Below are positions 7,147-13,416 of a DNA stretch of 14,442 nucleotides, one piece after another; within the stretch, counting starts at the first letter, position 1, and every line of letters starts with the position of its first letter. The notes below the pieces were generated by a model, which was given only the letters and a program-made list of their open reading frames with translations, was not told the DNA's origin and did no database searches. The stretch is from CAZDJQ01 sp964505765 (GTDB lineage Bacteria > Patescibacteriota > Microgenomatia > UBA12405 > JAHJSD01): NCBI GenBank assembly GCA_964505765.1, contig CAZDJQ010000022.1, forward strand, positions 1 through 14,442. The letters run 5' to 3'. Made by a program: the position numbers and the translations under genes.

Positions 7147-7152
7147 TATAAT
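7147..7152 (+). promoter_or_regulatory. Predicted -10 element of cca (leaderless)
   Basis: A perfect TATAAT whose expected start, 7 nt downstream, is A7159, the first base of the cca ATG. There is no Shine-Dalgarno sequence, consistent with a leaderless mRNA. No good -35 is visible at 16-18 bp; the region there is T-rich (TTTTTG at 7124-7129). Confidence 0.5.
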
Positions 7153-7158
7153 ATTAAC

Positions 7159-8556
7159 ATGACTATAAAATACACTCAGGGAGATCAACCGGATTTGCCG
7201 AACGAAGTTAAAAAACTGATTAAAACATATCAAAAAAACAACTTTGAAATCTTTTTAGTCGGCGGTTCTTGTCGGGGATTACTGACCGGATACCCAATTG
7301 CCGACTGGGATTTTGCCACCAATGCCACTCCTGAACAAAGTCAGCAGTTATTTCCTAAAAATAATTTTTACCATAATCAATACGGCACAGTCAGCATTAT
7401 TCTGGGAAAAGACGAAAAAACCGTGTTTGAAGTAACTACTTACCGAACCGAACAAGAATACGAAGATTTTCGTCATCCGGAAAAAGTCCAATGGGGCCAA
7501 ACAATTGAAGAAGATTTATCTCGCCGTGATTTCACCATCAATGCTATCGCCATCCAATTTGAAATCCATGACTCAACCGCTGAAATTGAACAAATAAAAG
7601 ATCCATATAACGGAAAATCCGACCTGGAAAAGGGGGTTGTCCGGGCAGTAGGGAATCCTGAAGCTCGGTTTAAAGAAGACGCTTTAAGATTATTAAGAGC
7701 AATCAGAATCGCCACTCAGCTGGGCTTTAAAATTGAAAAAAATACTTTGAAAGCGGTTAAAACCAACGCTCCCTTAATTAAAGAAATTGCCTGGGAACGG
7801 ATAAAAGAAGAATTATTTAAACTGCTGGCCAGTAACTATCCGGCTGATGGAATCGTCTTGCTGGAACAAGCAAATTTGCTCCAATATATTTTGCCTGAAC
7901 TGCGCCGGGGTATTGATCTTGACCAGCCGAAACATCATATTTCCACTGTGTGGCAGCATGGAATTGATTGTTTGCGCCACTGCCCGTCAAAAGACCCTTT
8001 GGTCCGGCTGGCAGCTCTGCTTCACGATGTCGGCAAACCAGTTGCCGCCGCCGGCAAAGGTGAAGAAAGGACCTTTTATAATCATGAAGTAATTGGCGGG
8101 AACATTGCCAAAAAAATCGGGAGACGACTGCGTCTATCAAAAAAGCAAATAGATAAATTATGGCGTCTGGTTCGGTGGCACCAATTTTCTCCTGATCCGG
8201 AATTAACCGATTCCGCAATCAGAAGGTTTATCCGCCGGGTTGGTAAAGACAATCTCCAGGATATTTTAGATATCCGGACTGGCGACCGACTAGGCAGCGG
8301 CGTTCCGGCTACCTCTTGGCGAACCGAATTATTCAAAGACCGCTTAAAAGAAGTTCAAAAACGGCCTTTTTCTGTAACCGATTTAAAAATCAACGGCCAC
8401 GATGTAATGGAGGAATTAAATTTAGAACCCGGCCCCAAAATCGGCAAAATCCTAACCGCCTTATTTGATCAAGTTAAAGACGACAAAGACAAAAACAACC
8501 GCGGCTATTTAATCAGCCAACTGCCGAAGGTGGCAGAAGAATTAGGGATAAAATAA
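7159..8556 (+). CDS. cca: CCA tRNA nucleotidyltransferase with HD domain
   Basis: Adds or repairs the 3'-terminal CCA of tRNAs without a nucleic-acid template. From the ATG at 7159 it is 465 residues. The N-terminal class II polymerase-beta-type head has FLVGGSCRG (33-40), the metal-binding D-x-D in ADWDFATNA (48-56), the HRHPEKVQWG-type segment and RRDFTINAIA. Next comes the neck with EDALRLLRAIRIATQLGF. From about residue 255 there is an HD phosphohydrolase domain (AALLHDVGKP, then YNHEVIGG). The usual GGxxRD reads GGSCRG, with Gly in place of Asp. In-frame GTG 7129 and ATG 7144 lie upstream, but both sit in the promoter/palindrome, so ATG 7159 was chosen. The gene ends 1 bp from the stop of the convergent 8558 gene. 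Whether it adds both C and A cannot be decided from the sequence. Confidence 0.95.
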   Translation: MTIKYTQGDQPDLPNEVKKLIKTYQKNNFEIFLVGGSCRGLLTGYPIADWDFATNATPEQSQQLFPKNNFYHNQYGTVSIILGKDEKTVFEVTTYRTEQEYEDFRHPEKVQWGQTIEEDLSRRDFTINAIAIQFEIHDSTAEIEQIKDPYNGKSDLEKGVVRAVGNPEARFKEDALRLLRAIRIATQLGFKIEKNTLKAVKTNAPLIKEIAWERIKEELFKLLASNYPADGIVLLEQANLLQYILPELRRGIDLDQPKHHISTVWQHGIDCLRHCPSKDPLVRLAALLHDVGKPVAAAGKGEERTFYNHEVIGGNIAKKIGRRLRLSKKQIDKLWRLVRWHQFSPDPELTDSAIRRFIRRVGKDNLQDILDIRTGDRLGSGVPATSWRTELFKDRLKEVQKRPFSVTDLKINGHDVMEELNLEPGPKIGKILTALFDQVKDDKDKNNRGYLISQLPKVAEELGIK

Positions 8557-8557
8557 G

Positions 8558-9154
8558 TCAAAAAGTCAGCATCTTATGCGCTTGCCCGATAAGCATTATT
8601 CTTCCCTGCATAAGAATATCAATCAAAAACGGATCTTTTTTTTCTTTTCGGAACCGAAACTCCTCTTTTTCCATCACAGTATAGTTTATTTCTCTTTCTC
8701 TTCTTTTTTCTTCCGCTCTTACGATTACACCCAGCTCCGGTAAAACAACTTTCCCCACAACGAATAAGTCAATCTTTTTATCTTTTTCTGGCTTTAAATT
8801 TAAAGCTAACTGGCTGGACATAAAAGCAAATTTTATTTTCCCGACTTGGTGCCGTTTATCAATCAACTGCTTTCCCAACCCTTTGGTTTTTAAAACCAAT
8901 GTTAAAATGTCTTCAAACAAATCATTATCCTTGTTCGCCCAATAAAACCGCTTGTTTGCCCGCCATTCACTATTTGCCACTCCGGCCTTGTCTAAATTAT
9001 CCAGTTCTCTTCTGACCGAGTTTATTTTCTCTCCGGTCATTCGGGTCAACTGCCGGATGTAATACATTTCGCCCGGTAAATAAAACAACTCTTGGAGTAA
9101 TTTTATCCTTGACCCTGATACTATGATTTTTTCTAAAGTATTAAGAGGTTTCAT
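8558..9154 (-). CDS. Winged-helix protein with degenerate nucleotidyltransferase-like domain
   Basis: A 198-residue protein with an N-terminal winged helix-turn-helix (about residues 5-75). The core is LLQELFYLPGEMYYIRQLTR, then KINSVRRELDNLDKAG and a wing ending in RFYWAN. The C-terminal half (about 106-190) looks like the minimal nucleotidyltransferase fold: FAFMSSQLAL, KKIDLFVVG, EINYTVMEKEEF, DPFLIDIL and RIMLIG. In active members these would be 'FGSxARG' and 'SDIDLxVVG'. Here Gly-Ser and the first Asp are lost, so catalysis is doubtful and a transcription-regulator role is more likely. It is the last gene of a DUF4446-DUF3048 operon and overlaps the DUF3048 gene by 14 nt. An alternative TTG start at 9160 has a better-spaced GGGAG (9170-9166) and adds two residues. 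Confidence 0.82.
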   Translation of the reverse strand: MKPLNTLEKIIVSGSRIKLLQELFYLPGEMYYIRQLTRMTGEKINSVRRELDNLDKAGVANSEWRANKRFYWANKDNDLFEDILTLVLKTKGLGKQLIDKRHQVGKIKFAFMSSQLALNLKPEKDKKIDLFVVGKVVLPELGVIVRAEEKRREREINYTVMEKEEFRFRKEKKDPFLIDILMQGRIMLIGQAHKMLTF

Positions 9155-10367
9155 AATCAACTTTGCTCCCTGAGGGCAGGATTTCTATCCATATTTTACC
9201 ACGTGCAAATTCAATTTCCGATCCCGAACTGTCAGTAAACTTAGTTCTTGCCTGCCGGCTTGATTTACTCCACTCGATTTCCTCAACTTGGCCGTTTTGG
9301 AATAACAAGCCCTCGCCACTGCCAATCGTGTCATAATAAAGGTGTTTTAAAGCATCAACCGGCCCCTCTTCATCAACAAACTGAACCACAATTGTTTTTG
9401 CTGACAACTGCTCTTGAACCAAGTAATCCATGTGCGGCTCACCGCCGTTGACTCTTAAATAATTATTGGCTTCTGGATCATACCGCCAATCGACTGCATA
9501 GGCGGAATAACCGGACCAAAAATTAAAGGAAATTTCAGATACCTCGCCTCGGTCAGCTAAATCTGCCTCGTCCTGGAATTTCCAGGAACTAAATCCGGTT
9601 TCCCAGTCATTATCCAAACCGCGCTCGGCCGCCTTTTCCCATAATCCCTGACTGTCACAATACATTGTGTGCTCAGTTGCCCGCGCCCCACCGGTCCGGG
9701 AAGTATATCGCCGGCATTGCGACACTCCCAAACCAAACTGATCCAGATCATTACCTTGTTCTACCCAGCCGTATCTTCTAATCTGCTCCAAGGTTTGAAC
9801 CCGGGGGTCAGTCTGGCAAGGACCACTGCATTGACCGGCCGGATCACCAGCAAGACAGGTCGGACTGCAATGCGCTCCACCGACATGAACATATAAAGGG
9901 TATTCTCCGTATTCAGAAGCCCAATCAACAAAATAAGACCGGGCTGAACGAACTGGTCCGATTTCATATTTTTCAGGTGAAGCGGAAACAGCATCACAGT
10001 AAAACACCGCCATAAACCGAGTTACTCCGCCTTCAGCCACGGCTTCATAAATAACGTCTGCTCGTAATAAACCATGGTGGGGCCGGGAATCTTGGTGATT
10101 TTCTATCATTACCACCAACGGCCGTTTTTCTTCCCATGACTCTCCTTGGCCTTCCGGATATTTAATTCCATTAATCGGGCAGACAGCGGTCAACGGCCCG
10201 GAAAACTCCTGCGGCCCGGTCGGCAGATCTTCATCATTATCAACCTGGCCCGCCTGGGGACTCAGCAATCCCGAAACTGCTTTTGACTGGCTGAAAACCG
10301 CAAAAGAAATTCCTGTGCTTAAAAAATAAAGCCCAACTCCGATAATTATCAATTTTGTCTTATTCAT
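9141..10367 (-). CDS. DUF3048 domain-containing (YerB-like) exported protein
   Basis: A 408-residue protein with an N-terminal membrane segment (about residues 5-25) and a presumed extracellular body. The DUF3048 N-terminal region is clear: RPLVVMIENHQDSRPHHGL (82-100), ADVIYEAVAEGGVTRFMAVF and EIGPVRSARSYFVDWA (135-150). The C-terminal DUF3048 part contains NNYLRVNGGEPHMD and ends with the pattern 'TKFTDSSGSEIEF..GKIWIEI'. The biochemical role of this family is not known to me. Eight cysteines lie between residues 63 and 237, including C167-x3-C-x8-C-x3-C184, which suggests disulfides or a metal site. Its ATG overlaps the stop of the DUF4446 gene as ATGA (10364-10367), a sign of translational coupling; the next gene starts inside its 3' end. 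Confidence 0.9.
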   Translation of the reverse strand: MNKTKLIIIGVGLYFLSTGISFAVFSQSKAVSGLLSPQAGQVDNDEDLPTGPQEFSGPLTAVCPINGIKYPEGQGESWEEKRPLVVMIENHQDSRPHHGLLRADVIYEAVAEGGVTRFMAVFYCDAVSASPEKYEIGPVRSARSYFVDWASEYGEYPLYVHVGGAHCSPTCLAGDPAGQCSGPCQTDPRVQTLEQIRRYGWVEQGNDLDQFGLGVSQCRRYTSRTGGARATEHTMYCDSQGLWEKAAERGLDNDWETGFSSWKFQDEADLADRGEVSEISFNFWSGYSAYAVDWRYDPEANNYLRVNGGEPHMDYLVQEQLSAKTIVVQFVDEEGPVDALKHLYYDTIGSGEGLLFQNGQVEEIEWSKSSRQARTKFTDSSGSEIEFARGKIWIEILPSGSKVDYETS

Positions 10368-10810
10368 TTTTTCTTTTTAGCTTGACTAACTGCTTTTTTT
10401 TCCTCTTCTGACAACTTAACTTCATTCTCGCTTATTATCTTAGTATACACTCTAGTTGTTTTCCGTCCATGCAGGCCGGTGATTACAAATCCCTGATCAT
10501 GTCCGTCCATCACTGCCAGCGAAAAACTTTGATCCCCGCCGAGATCGGAAAAGGGATTAAATTTTACCAAGCTGATTTTCTGTAAAGCATATTTTTTCTC
10601 TTTAACTATCTCCGCCACTTCCTGTTTAATCTTATCTATTTCTTTCTCTTTAAGTTTTTCGCTTGTTAAAATTTGATCAAGCACTTCTTCTAAGTTACCG
10701 CCTTCTACTCGGTTAGTCAAGTTCTTAAATTTCTTGAAAGTCCGCCATATAAACCAAGTTAGCCCGATATTCCAGAAAAAAATAATCGGCAGGAAAAGAT
10801 AATAATTCAT
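10364..10810 (-). CDS. DUF4446 family membrane-anchored protein
   Basis: A 148-residue protein. One N-terminal membrane helix (about residues 4-22, LFLPIIFFWNIGLTWFIW) is followed by a charged, probably coiled-coil stretch (about 25-75). The C-terminal block, LVKFNPFSDLGGDQSFSLAV, then GFVITGLHGRKTTRVYTK and KLSEEEKKAV, matches the DUF4446 pattern ('RYDAF.D.GG..SFSLALLD...G.VLTSIHGR...R.YAK'). The function of the family is unknown. It is the first gene of a three-gene minus-strand operon with DUF3048 and the winged-helix protein. A good promoter lies directly upstream, and the predicted transcript begins at or next to the ATG. Confidence 0.9.
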   Translation of the reverse strand: MNYYLFLPIIFFWNIGLTWFIWRTFKKFKNLTNRVEGGNLEEVLDQILTSEKLKEKEIDKIKQEVAEIVKEKKYALQKISLVKFNPFSDLGGDQSFSLAVMDGHDQGFVITGLHGRKTTRVYTKIISENEVKLSEEEKKAVSQAKKKK

Positions 10811-10817
10811 TGTGATA

Positions 10818-10847
10818 ATTCTACCGTCTATTAAATATGAAAGTCAA
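10818..10847 (-). promoter_or_regulatory. Predicted promoter of the DUF4446-DUF3048-wHTH operon
   Basis: Minus strand: TTGACT (10847-10842), an 18 bp spacer and TAGAAT (10823-10818). Each hexamer matches consensus at 5 of 6 bases. The predicted start is 10811-10810, at or 1 nt before the ATG at 10810. There is no ribosome-binding site, so the mRNA would be leaderless. Confidence 0.6.
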
Positions 10848-10871
10848 ATATTAATCTAAATTGCAGTTGCC

Positions 10872-10901
10872 TTGCATTTTATACTTAGGTTGTGCTATAT
10901 T
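10872..10901 (+). promoter_or_regulatory. Predicted promoter of the zinc-ribbon gene
   Basis: TTGCAT (10872-10877), an 18 bp spacer and TATATT (10896-10901), preceded by TGC as an extended -10. The predicted start is about 10908, giving a leader of about 43 nt. A second TATACT at 10880-10885 is an alternative -10 with no well-spaced -35. It is divergent from the DUF4446 operon promoter, which lies about 25 bp away. Confidence 0.4.
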
Positions 10902-10930
10902 TGGGCGATGTTATGTTCCCTGCCCTTGAA

Positions 10931-10939
10931 AGGGGGTGA
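10931..10939 (+). promoter_or_regulatory. Strong Shine-Dalgarno site of the zinc-ribbon gene
   Basis: AGGGGGTGA is a near-complete match to the 16S anti-SD complement, 11 nt before the ATG at 10951. It fixes the start of the 50-residue gene. It contrasts with several neighbours that have no recognisable SD. The first four bases can pair with CCCT at 10923-10926 across a TGAA loop, which could partly hide it. Confidence 0.6.
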
Positions 10940-10950
10940 AGTTATTAATT

Positions 10951-11103
10951 ATGACATTTTATTGTGTTAAGTGCCGTGAAAAAAAAGAAGTTGATGACAA
11001 TGCGGTAGAAAAAGGAACTGCAAAAAATGGGCGACCTTTTGTTCGAGCTACCTGTCCTGACTGCGGCACCAAGATGTTTAAGTTTGTTTCCGCAAACAAT
11101 TAA
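10951..11103 (+). CDS. Small zinc-ribbon protein (DUF5679-like)
   Basis: A 50-residue protein starting at the ATG at 10951 behind a strong ribosome-binding site and ending at the TAA at 11101-11103. It has two CxxC pairs, C5-V-K-C8 and C35-P-D-C38. Between them is the NGRPFVRATCPDCGTKMFKF block typical of the DUF5679 family ('YCVKCKKKVEI...NGRPAVKGTCPDCGTKVF'). The four cysteines almost certainly bind one zinc ion. A role as a small nucleic-acid- or protein-binding factor is plausible, but no function is established. The promoter of rnpB overlaps its 3' end and stop codon, so the two genes are packed head to tail. Confidence 0.87.
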   Translation: MTFYCVKCREKKEVDDNAVEKGTAKNGRPFVRATCPDCGTKMFKFVSANN

Positions 11104-11111
11104 TGTATAAT
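11084..11111 (+). promoter_or_regulatory. Predicted promoter of rnpB
   Basis: TTGTTT (11084-11089), a 16 bp spacer and a perfect TATAAT (11106-11111). The predicted start is G11118, the first base of RNase P helix P1. The -35 lies inside the coding sequence of the upstream zinc-ribbon gene and the -10 begins 2 bp after its stop. Confidence 0.6.
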
Positions 11112-11117
11112 ATTATA

Positions 11118-11386
11118 GGGTGGGAGTTAAGGGTTTAGTCCGCTCTCCGGTTTTAACCGGAGCATCGGACAGGAAAGTCCAGACTCAAGAAGGCAAGGAA
11201 GAGATAGGGCCACAGAGACGAGTCGGTCGATTATTCGACCGGGTGAAACGAGGCAACCCTCCCTTGAGCAATCTCAAGACGGCTAGAGCGCCTTCCTCGT
11301 TATAAGGCCAGGTAGAGAGCGTAGATAGATGAACCCTTTTTCGAGCCCAGCTCGGAAAACAGAATCTGGCTTACCACTCCCGCCCT
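11118..11386 (+). ncRNA. rnpB: RNase P RNA (bacterial class A-like, small)
   Basis: The catalytic RNA that removes 5' leaders from precursor tRNAs. The ends form helix P1: GGGTGGGAGT (11118-11127) pairs fully with ACTCCCGCCC (11376-11385). Conserved regions are present in order. Helix P2 (GTCCG/CGGAC) encloses a P3 hairpin (CTCCGGTT/AACCGGAG), followed by CR-I as GGAAAGTCC. Then come GGCCACAGAGACGAG, a P12-like hairpin (CGGTCGA/TCGACCG), GGGTGAAACGAGGCAACCCTC, a CAGGTAGAG segment that may be the GGU of L15, CR-IV as AGATAGATGAA, a P19-like hairpin (CGAGC/GCTCG), and CR-V as ACAGAATCTGGCTTA. At about 269 nt it is much shorter than the E. coli RNA (377 nt), and P18 appears absent. A T-rich run follows (11386-11399). 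Any ORF across it is spurious. Confidence 0.95.
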
Positions 11387-11400
11387 TAATTTTCTTATTT

Positions 11401-12399
11401 TCAATCTGACTTCTTGGGCTTGAAAGGAGAAAATTCTAAAAAGATTACTTCCAAAGCTAAATAGATAGGAATCGACAAAATTGCCCCTCTAATTCCGGCC
11501 ACTTCATAACCGACTGCTAAAGCCAATATCGTTACTAACGGATTAACCCCTAAAGACTTCTCAATCGTAACCGGAACCAAAATATTACTTTGTAATTGTT
11601 GAACTATAACTAACCAACCTGCTCCTAATAAACCGAGCAGAGGAGAAGTAATTAACCCGGCCAAACCGATTAAAATTGCCGAAAGAATCGGACCGACATA
11701 AACAATTATTTCAAGCAGGCCGGCAATGATTGACAGCGGCAGAGCGTATTTATAACCGATTATCCTTAACCCGACATAAGTTAACACCCCGATAACCACC
11801 ATTAGGAATAATTGCGTTCTTACCCATCCTCCCAGTCTTTTCTCTAATCTATCTATTAACCTTTTTGCTTTCTCCTGCTTCTCGTTTTTAAATAAAAAAG
11901 ACAGGTGCTTATCAAGATTTTTCCGTTCCAGCAAAAGATAAAAAGTAATGAACAAAATCGTTAAAACAGACACCAAGTTGTTAGCAAAAGCAAGTATCAT
12001 TTTAATAATCTGGGTCGGCAGCCCCCCCAACTCCTGCAGTTCTGATCCCAAATCAATAACTGTAAACCCCATAACAGTTAATTTCCCCTCCAATTCCAAT
12101 AATGTATTTACCAAGCTGTCGGTCTGGTCGACCAAAGCCGGAACCAGTCCGGCAATCGACGCTCCAAAAATCCCGATAATGATCAGGTAGATAATTAAAA
12201 TTCCCGCTATCCGATGAATTTTAAACTTCTCCATTCTTTCAATGGTCGGATTTAAAGCTCCCATTAAAATAATTGATACAAATAAGGCTAATAAAATCTC
12301 CCGAATTTCGTAAAGAAACCACAACCCAATCAAGAAAAATACTCCAAAAATTATGGTTTTGTGTGAGATGTCAATTTTTTTGCTTTGGTTTTTAGTCAT
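11401..12399 (-). CDS. AI-2E family transporter (PerM/UPF0118-like permease)
   Basis: A polytopic inner-membrane protein of 332 residues. The family is named after E. coli TqsA, but members also act as antiporters or in unknown transport, so the substrate here is not known. Hydrophobic segments lie at about residues 14-50 (two close helices, including ILLALFVSIILMGALNP), 62-85, 137-160, and a dense group over about 195-315. The pattern LNPTIERMEKFKIHR after helix 2, SFLFKNEK and the LGVNPLVTILALAVGYEVAGIRGAILSIP segment near the end are characteristic of the family. The ATG at 12399 overlaps the miaA stop (ATGACTAA), so it is probably cotranscribed with ychF and miaA. An in-frame GTG at 12408 is an alternative start. 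It converges on rnpB with a 14 bp gap. Confidence 0.92.
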   Translation of the reverse strand: MTKNQSKKIDISHKTIIFGVFFLIGLWFLYEIREILLALFVSIILMGALNPTIERMEKFKIHRIAGILIIYLIIIGIFGASIAGLVPALVDQTDSLVNTLLELEGKLTVMGFTVIDLGSELQELGGLPTQIIKMILAFANNLVSVLTILFITFYLLLERKNLDKHLSFLFKNEKQEKAKRLIDRLEKRLGGWVRTQLFLMVVIGVLTYVGLRIIGYKYALPLSIIAGLLEIIVYVGPILSAILIGLAGLITSPLLGLLGAGWLVIVQQLQSNILVPVTIEKSLGVNPLVTILALAVGYEVAGIRGAILSIPIYLALEVIFLEFSPFKPKKSD

Positions 12400-13381
12400 T
12401 ATTTTCACTATAACATTGATTTATTAAATTTTCCATTTCTAATTTCCAACTGGAAGAAGTAGTGTCAAACCAAAAAATCTCGCTGTCGCGTTTAAACCAG
12501 GATAACTGCCGACGAGCATAACCATGCTCATTGAATTTCCAACGTCGCACAATATCTCCGATAGGGGATTGACCTTTAAAAAATTGTTCAAATTCTTTAT
12601 ACCCAAAAGTGTTAAATCCCGGATCGTCCCAGTTATATCCCTGATCTAATAATGATTTTATCTCGGTTAATAATCCCTGCTCTATTCTCTTCTCTACTCT
12701 TTGATCAATTTTTTTGTATATCACTTTTTTAGGCGCTCTAAGCCCGATCTTCAACACCTCAGCCTTTGCCTCCAAACCTCTTCGATGATTCGAATCATTA
12801 AAGTGTTCATTTTTCCTGGCTCTAGCTATTTCAATTTTTCTGATCAACCGATGGGGATTGTGCCGATCAGACCGATTTAGTTGTTCATAAACATCAGCAG
12901 ACAGGTGCTTTAATTTTTTTTGAATTCTTTTTAAGGGCCACTGATTCAGCTTTTTTCTTAACTTTTTATCAGGCGGGATCCCGATGGTGTCTATTCCCTT
13001 GATTAGGCCATGGATATAAAAACCGGTCCCGCCGACAATAATCGGTAATTTATTTTTTTTATCTAAATATCCAATTACTTGCTTAGCCGCCTTAATCCAA
13101 TCCGCTACTGTTATCTGCTGGTCAGGGGTTGCCATATCCAACAGCCAAATTGGAATGCCTTCAACCTGATAATACCCGGCATCAAATTTATTTATTGTAA
13201 ATTGTAAATTGTAAATTGATGAATTTCCAATGTCTTTTCCGGTTCCGATATCCATACCTTTATACACTTGTCTAGAATCAGCAGAAATTATTTCTCCGTC
13301 TAACAGCTTCGCCAATTCTATCCCGGTTGAGGTCTTCCCAATTGCAGTTGGTCCGCAAACAACCAATAGATTTTTGTCCAT
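12392..13381 (-). CDS. miaA: tRNA dimethylallyltransferase
   Basis: Transfers a dimethylallyl group to N6 of A37 in tRNAs reading UNN codons. From the ATG at 13381 it is 329 residues, normal for the family. The P-loop GPTAIGKTS is near the N-terminus, followed by ISADSRQVYKGMDIGTGKD, then VGGTGFYIHGL. Later come HNPHRLIRKIEIARA, RVEKRIEQGLLTEI, TFGYKEF and the terminal YARRQLSWFKRD. Between GTGKD and GIPIWLLD there is an extra segment of about 20 residues, partly encoded by a heptanucleotide tandem repeat. The usual HHLID reads IWLLD. An in-frame TTG at 13399 lies inside a perfect hairpin and was rejected as start. The gene follows ychF after 32 bp and overlaps the permease gene by 8 nt. Confidence 0.95.
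   Translation of the reverse strand: MDKNLLVVCGPTAIGKTSTGIELAKLLDGEIISADSRQVYKGMDIGTGKDIGNSSIYNLQFTINKFDAGYYQVEGIPIWLLDMATPDQQITVADWIKAAKQVIGYLDKKNKLPIIVGGTGFYIHGLIKGIDTIGIPPDKKLRKKLNQWPLKRIQKKLKHLSADVYEQLNRSDRHNPHRLIRKIEIARARKNEHFNDSNHRRGLEAKAEVLKIGLRAPKKVIYKKIDQRVEKRIEQGLLTEIKSLLDQGYNWDDPGFNTFGYKEFEQFFKGQSPIGDIVRRWKFNEHGYARRQLSWFKRDSEIFWFDTTSSSWKLEMENLINQCYSENND
13194..13218. repeat. Heptanucleotide tandem repeat inside miaA
   Basis: ATTGTAA is repeated three times (13194-13214), followed by a partial ATTG. Because the unit is 7 bp, each copy shifts the codon phase. On the miaA strand the frame stays open and reads out as a 7-residue periodic pattern (IYNLQFT). It lies in a segment not present in canonical MiaA. 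Confidence 0.85.
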
Positions 13382-13390
13382 TTTATTTTG

Positions 13391-13416
13391 TAAGGACAAT
13401 CTTAGGATTGTCCTTA
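13391..13416. repeat. Perfect 26 bp inverted repeat (11 bp stem) at the ychF stop
   Basis: TAAGGACAATC (13391-13401) and GATTGTCCTTA (13406-13416) are exact reverse complements around a TTAG loop. The ychF stop codon TAA is 13416-13414, the first bases of the hairpin on the minus strand, and the miaA ATG is 9 nt beyond its other end. No T-run follows on either strand, so it is not a standard intrinsic terminator. mRNA processing or stability, translation control of miaA, or a small dispersed element are all possible. Confidence 0.8.

Noticed and set aside
7817..8218. 133-codon open frame on the minus strand
   Set aside because: It is antisense to the HD-domain part of cca, which has clear family motifs.
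10364..10370. Alternative genetic code with TGA as an amino acid
   Set aside because: TGA ends the DUF4446, winged-helix and permease genes at sensible family C-termini, and tryptophan is TGG throughout.
11120..11305. 61-codon open frame on the plus strand
   Set aside because: It lies entirely in RNase P RNA, and its frame has no family resemblance.
13391..13416. Hairpin as a rho-independent terminator between ychF and miaA
   Set aside because: No T-run follows the stem on either strand; the minus side continues CAAAATAAAATG.
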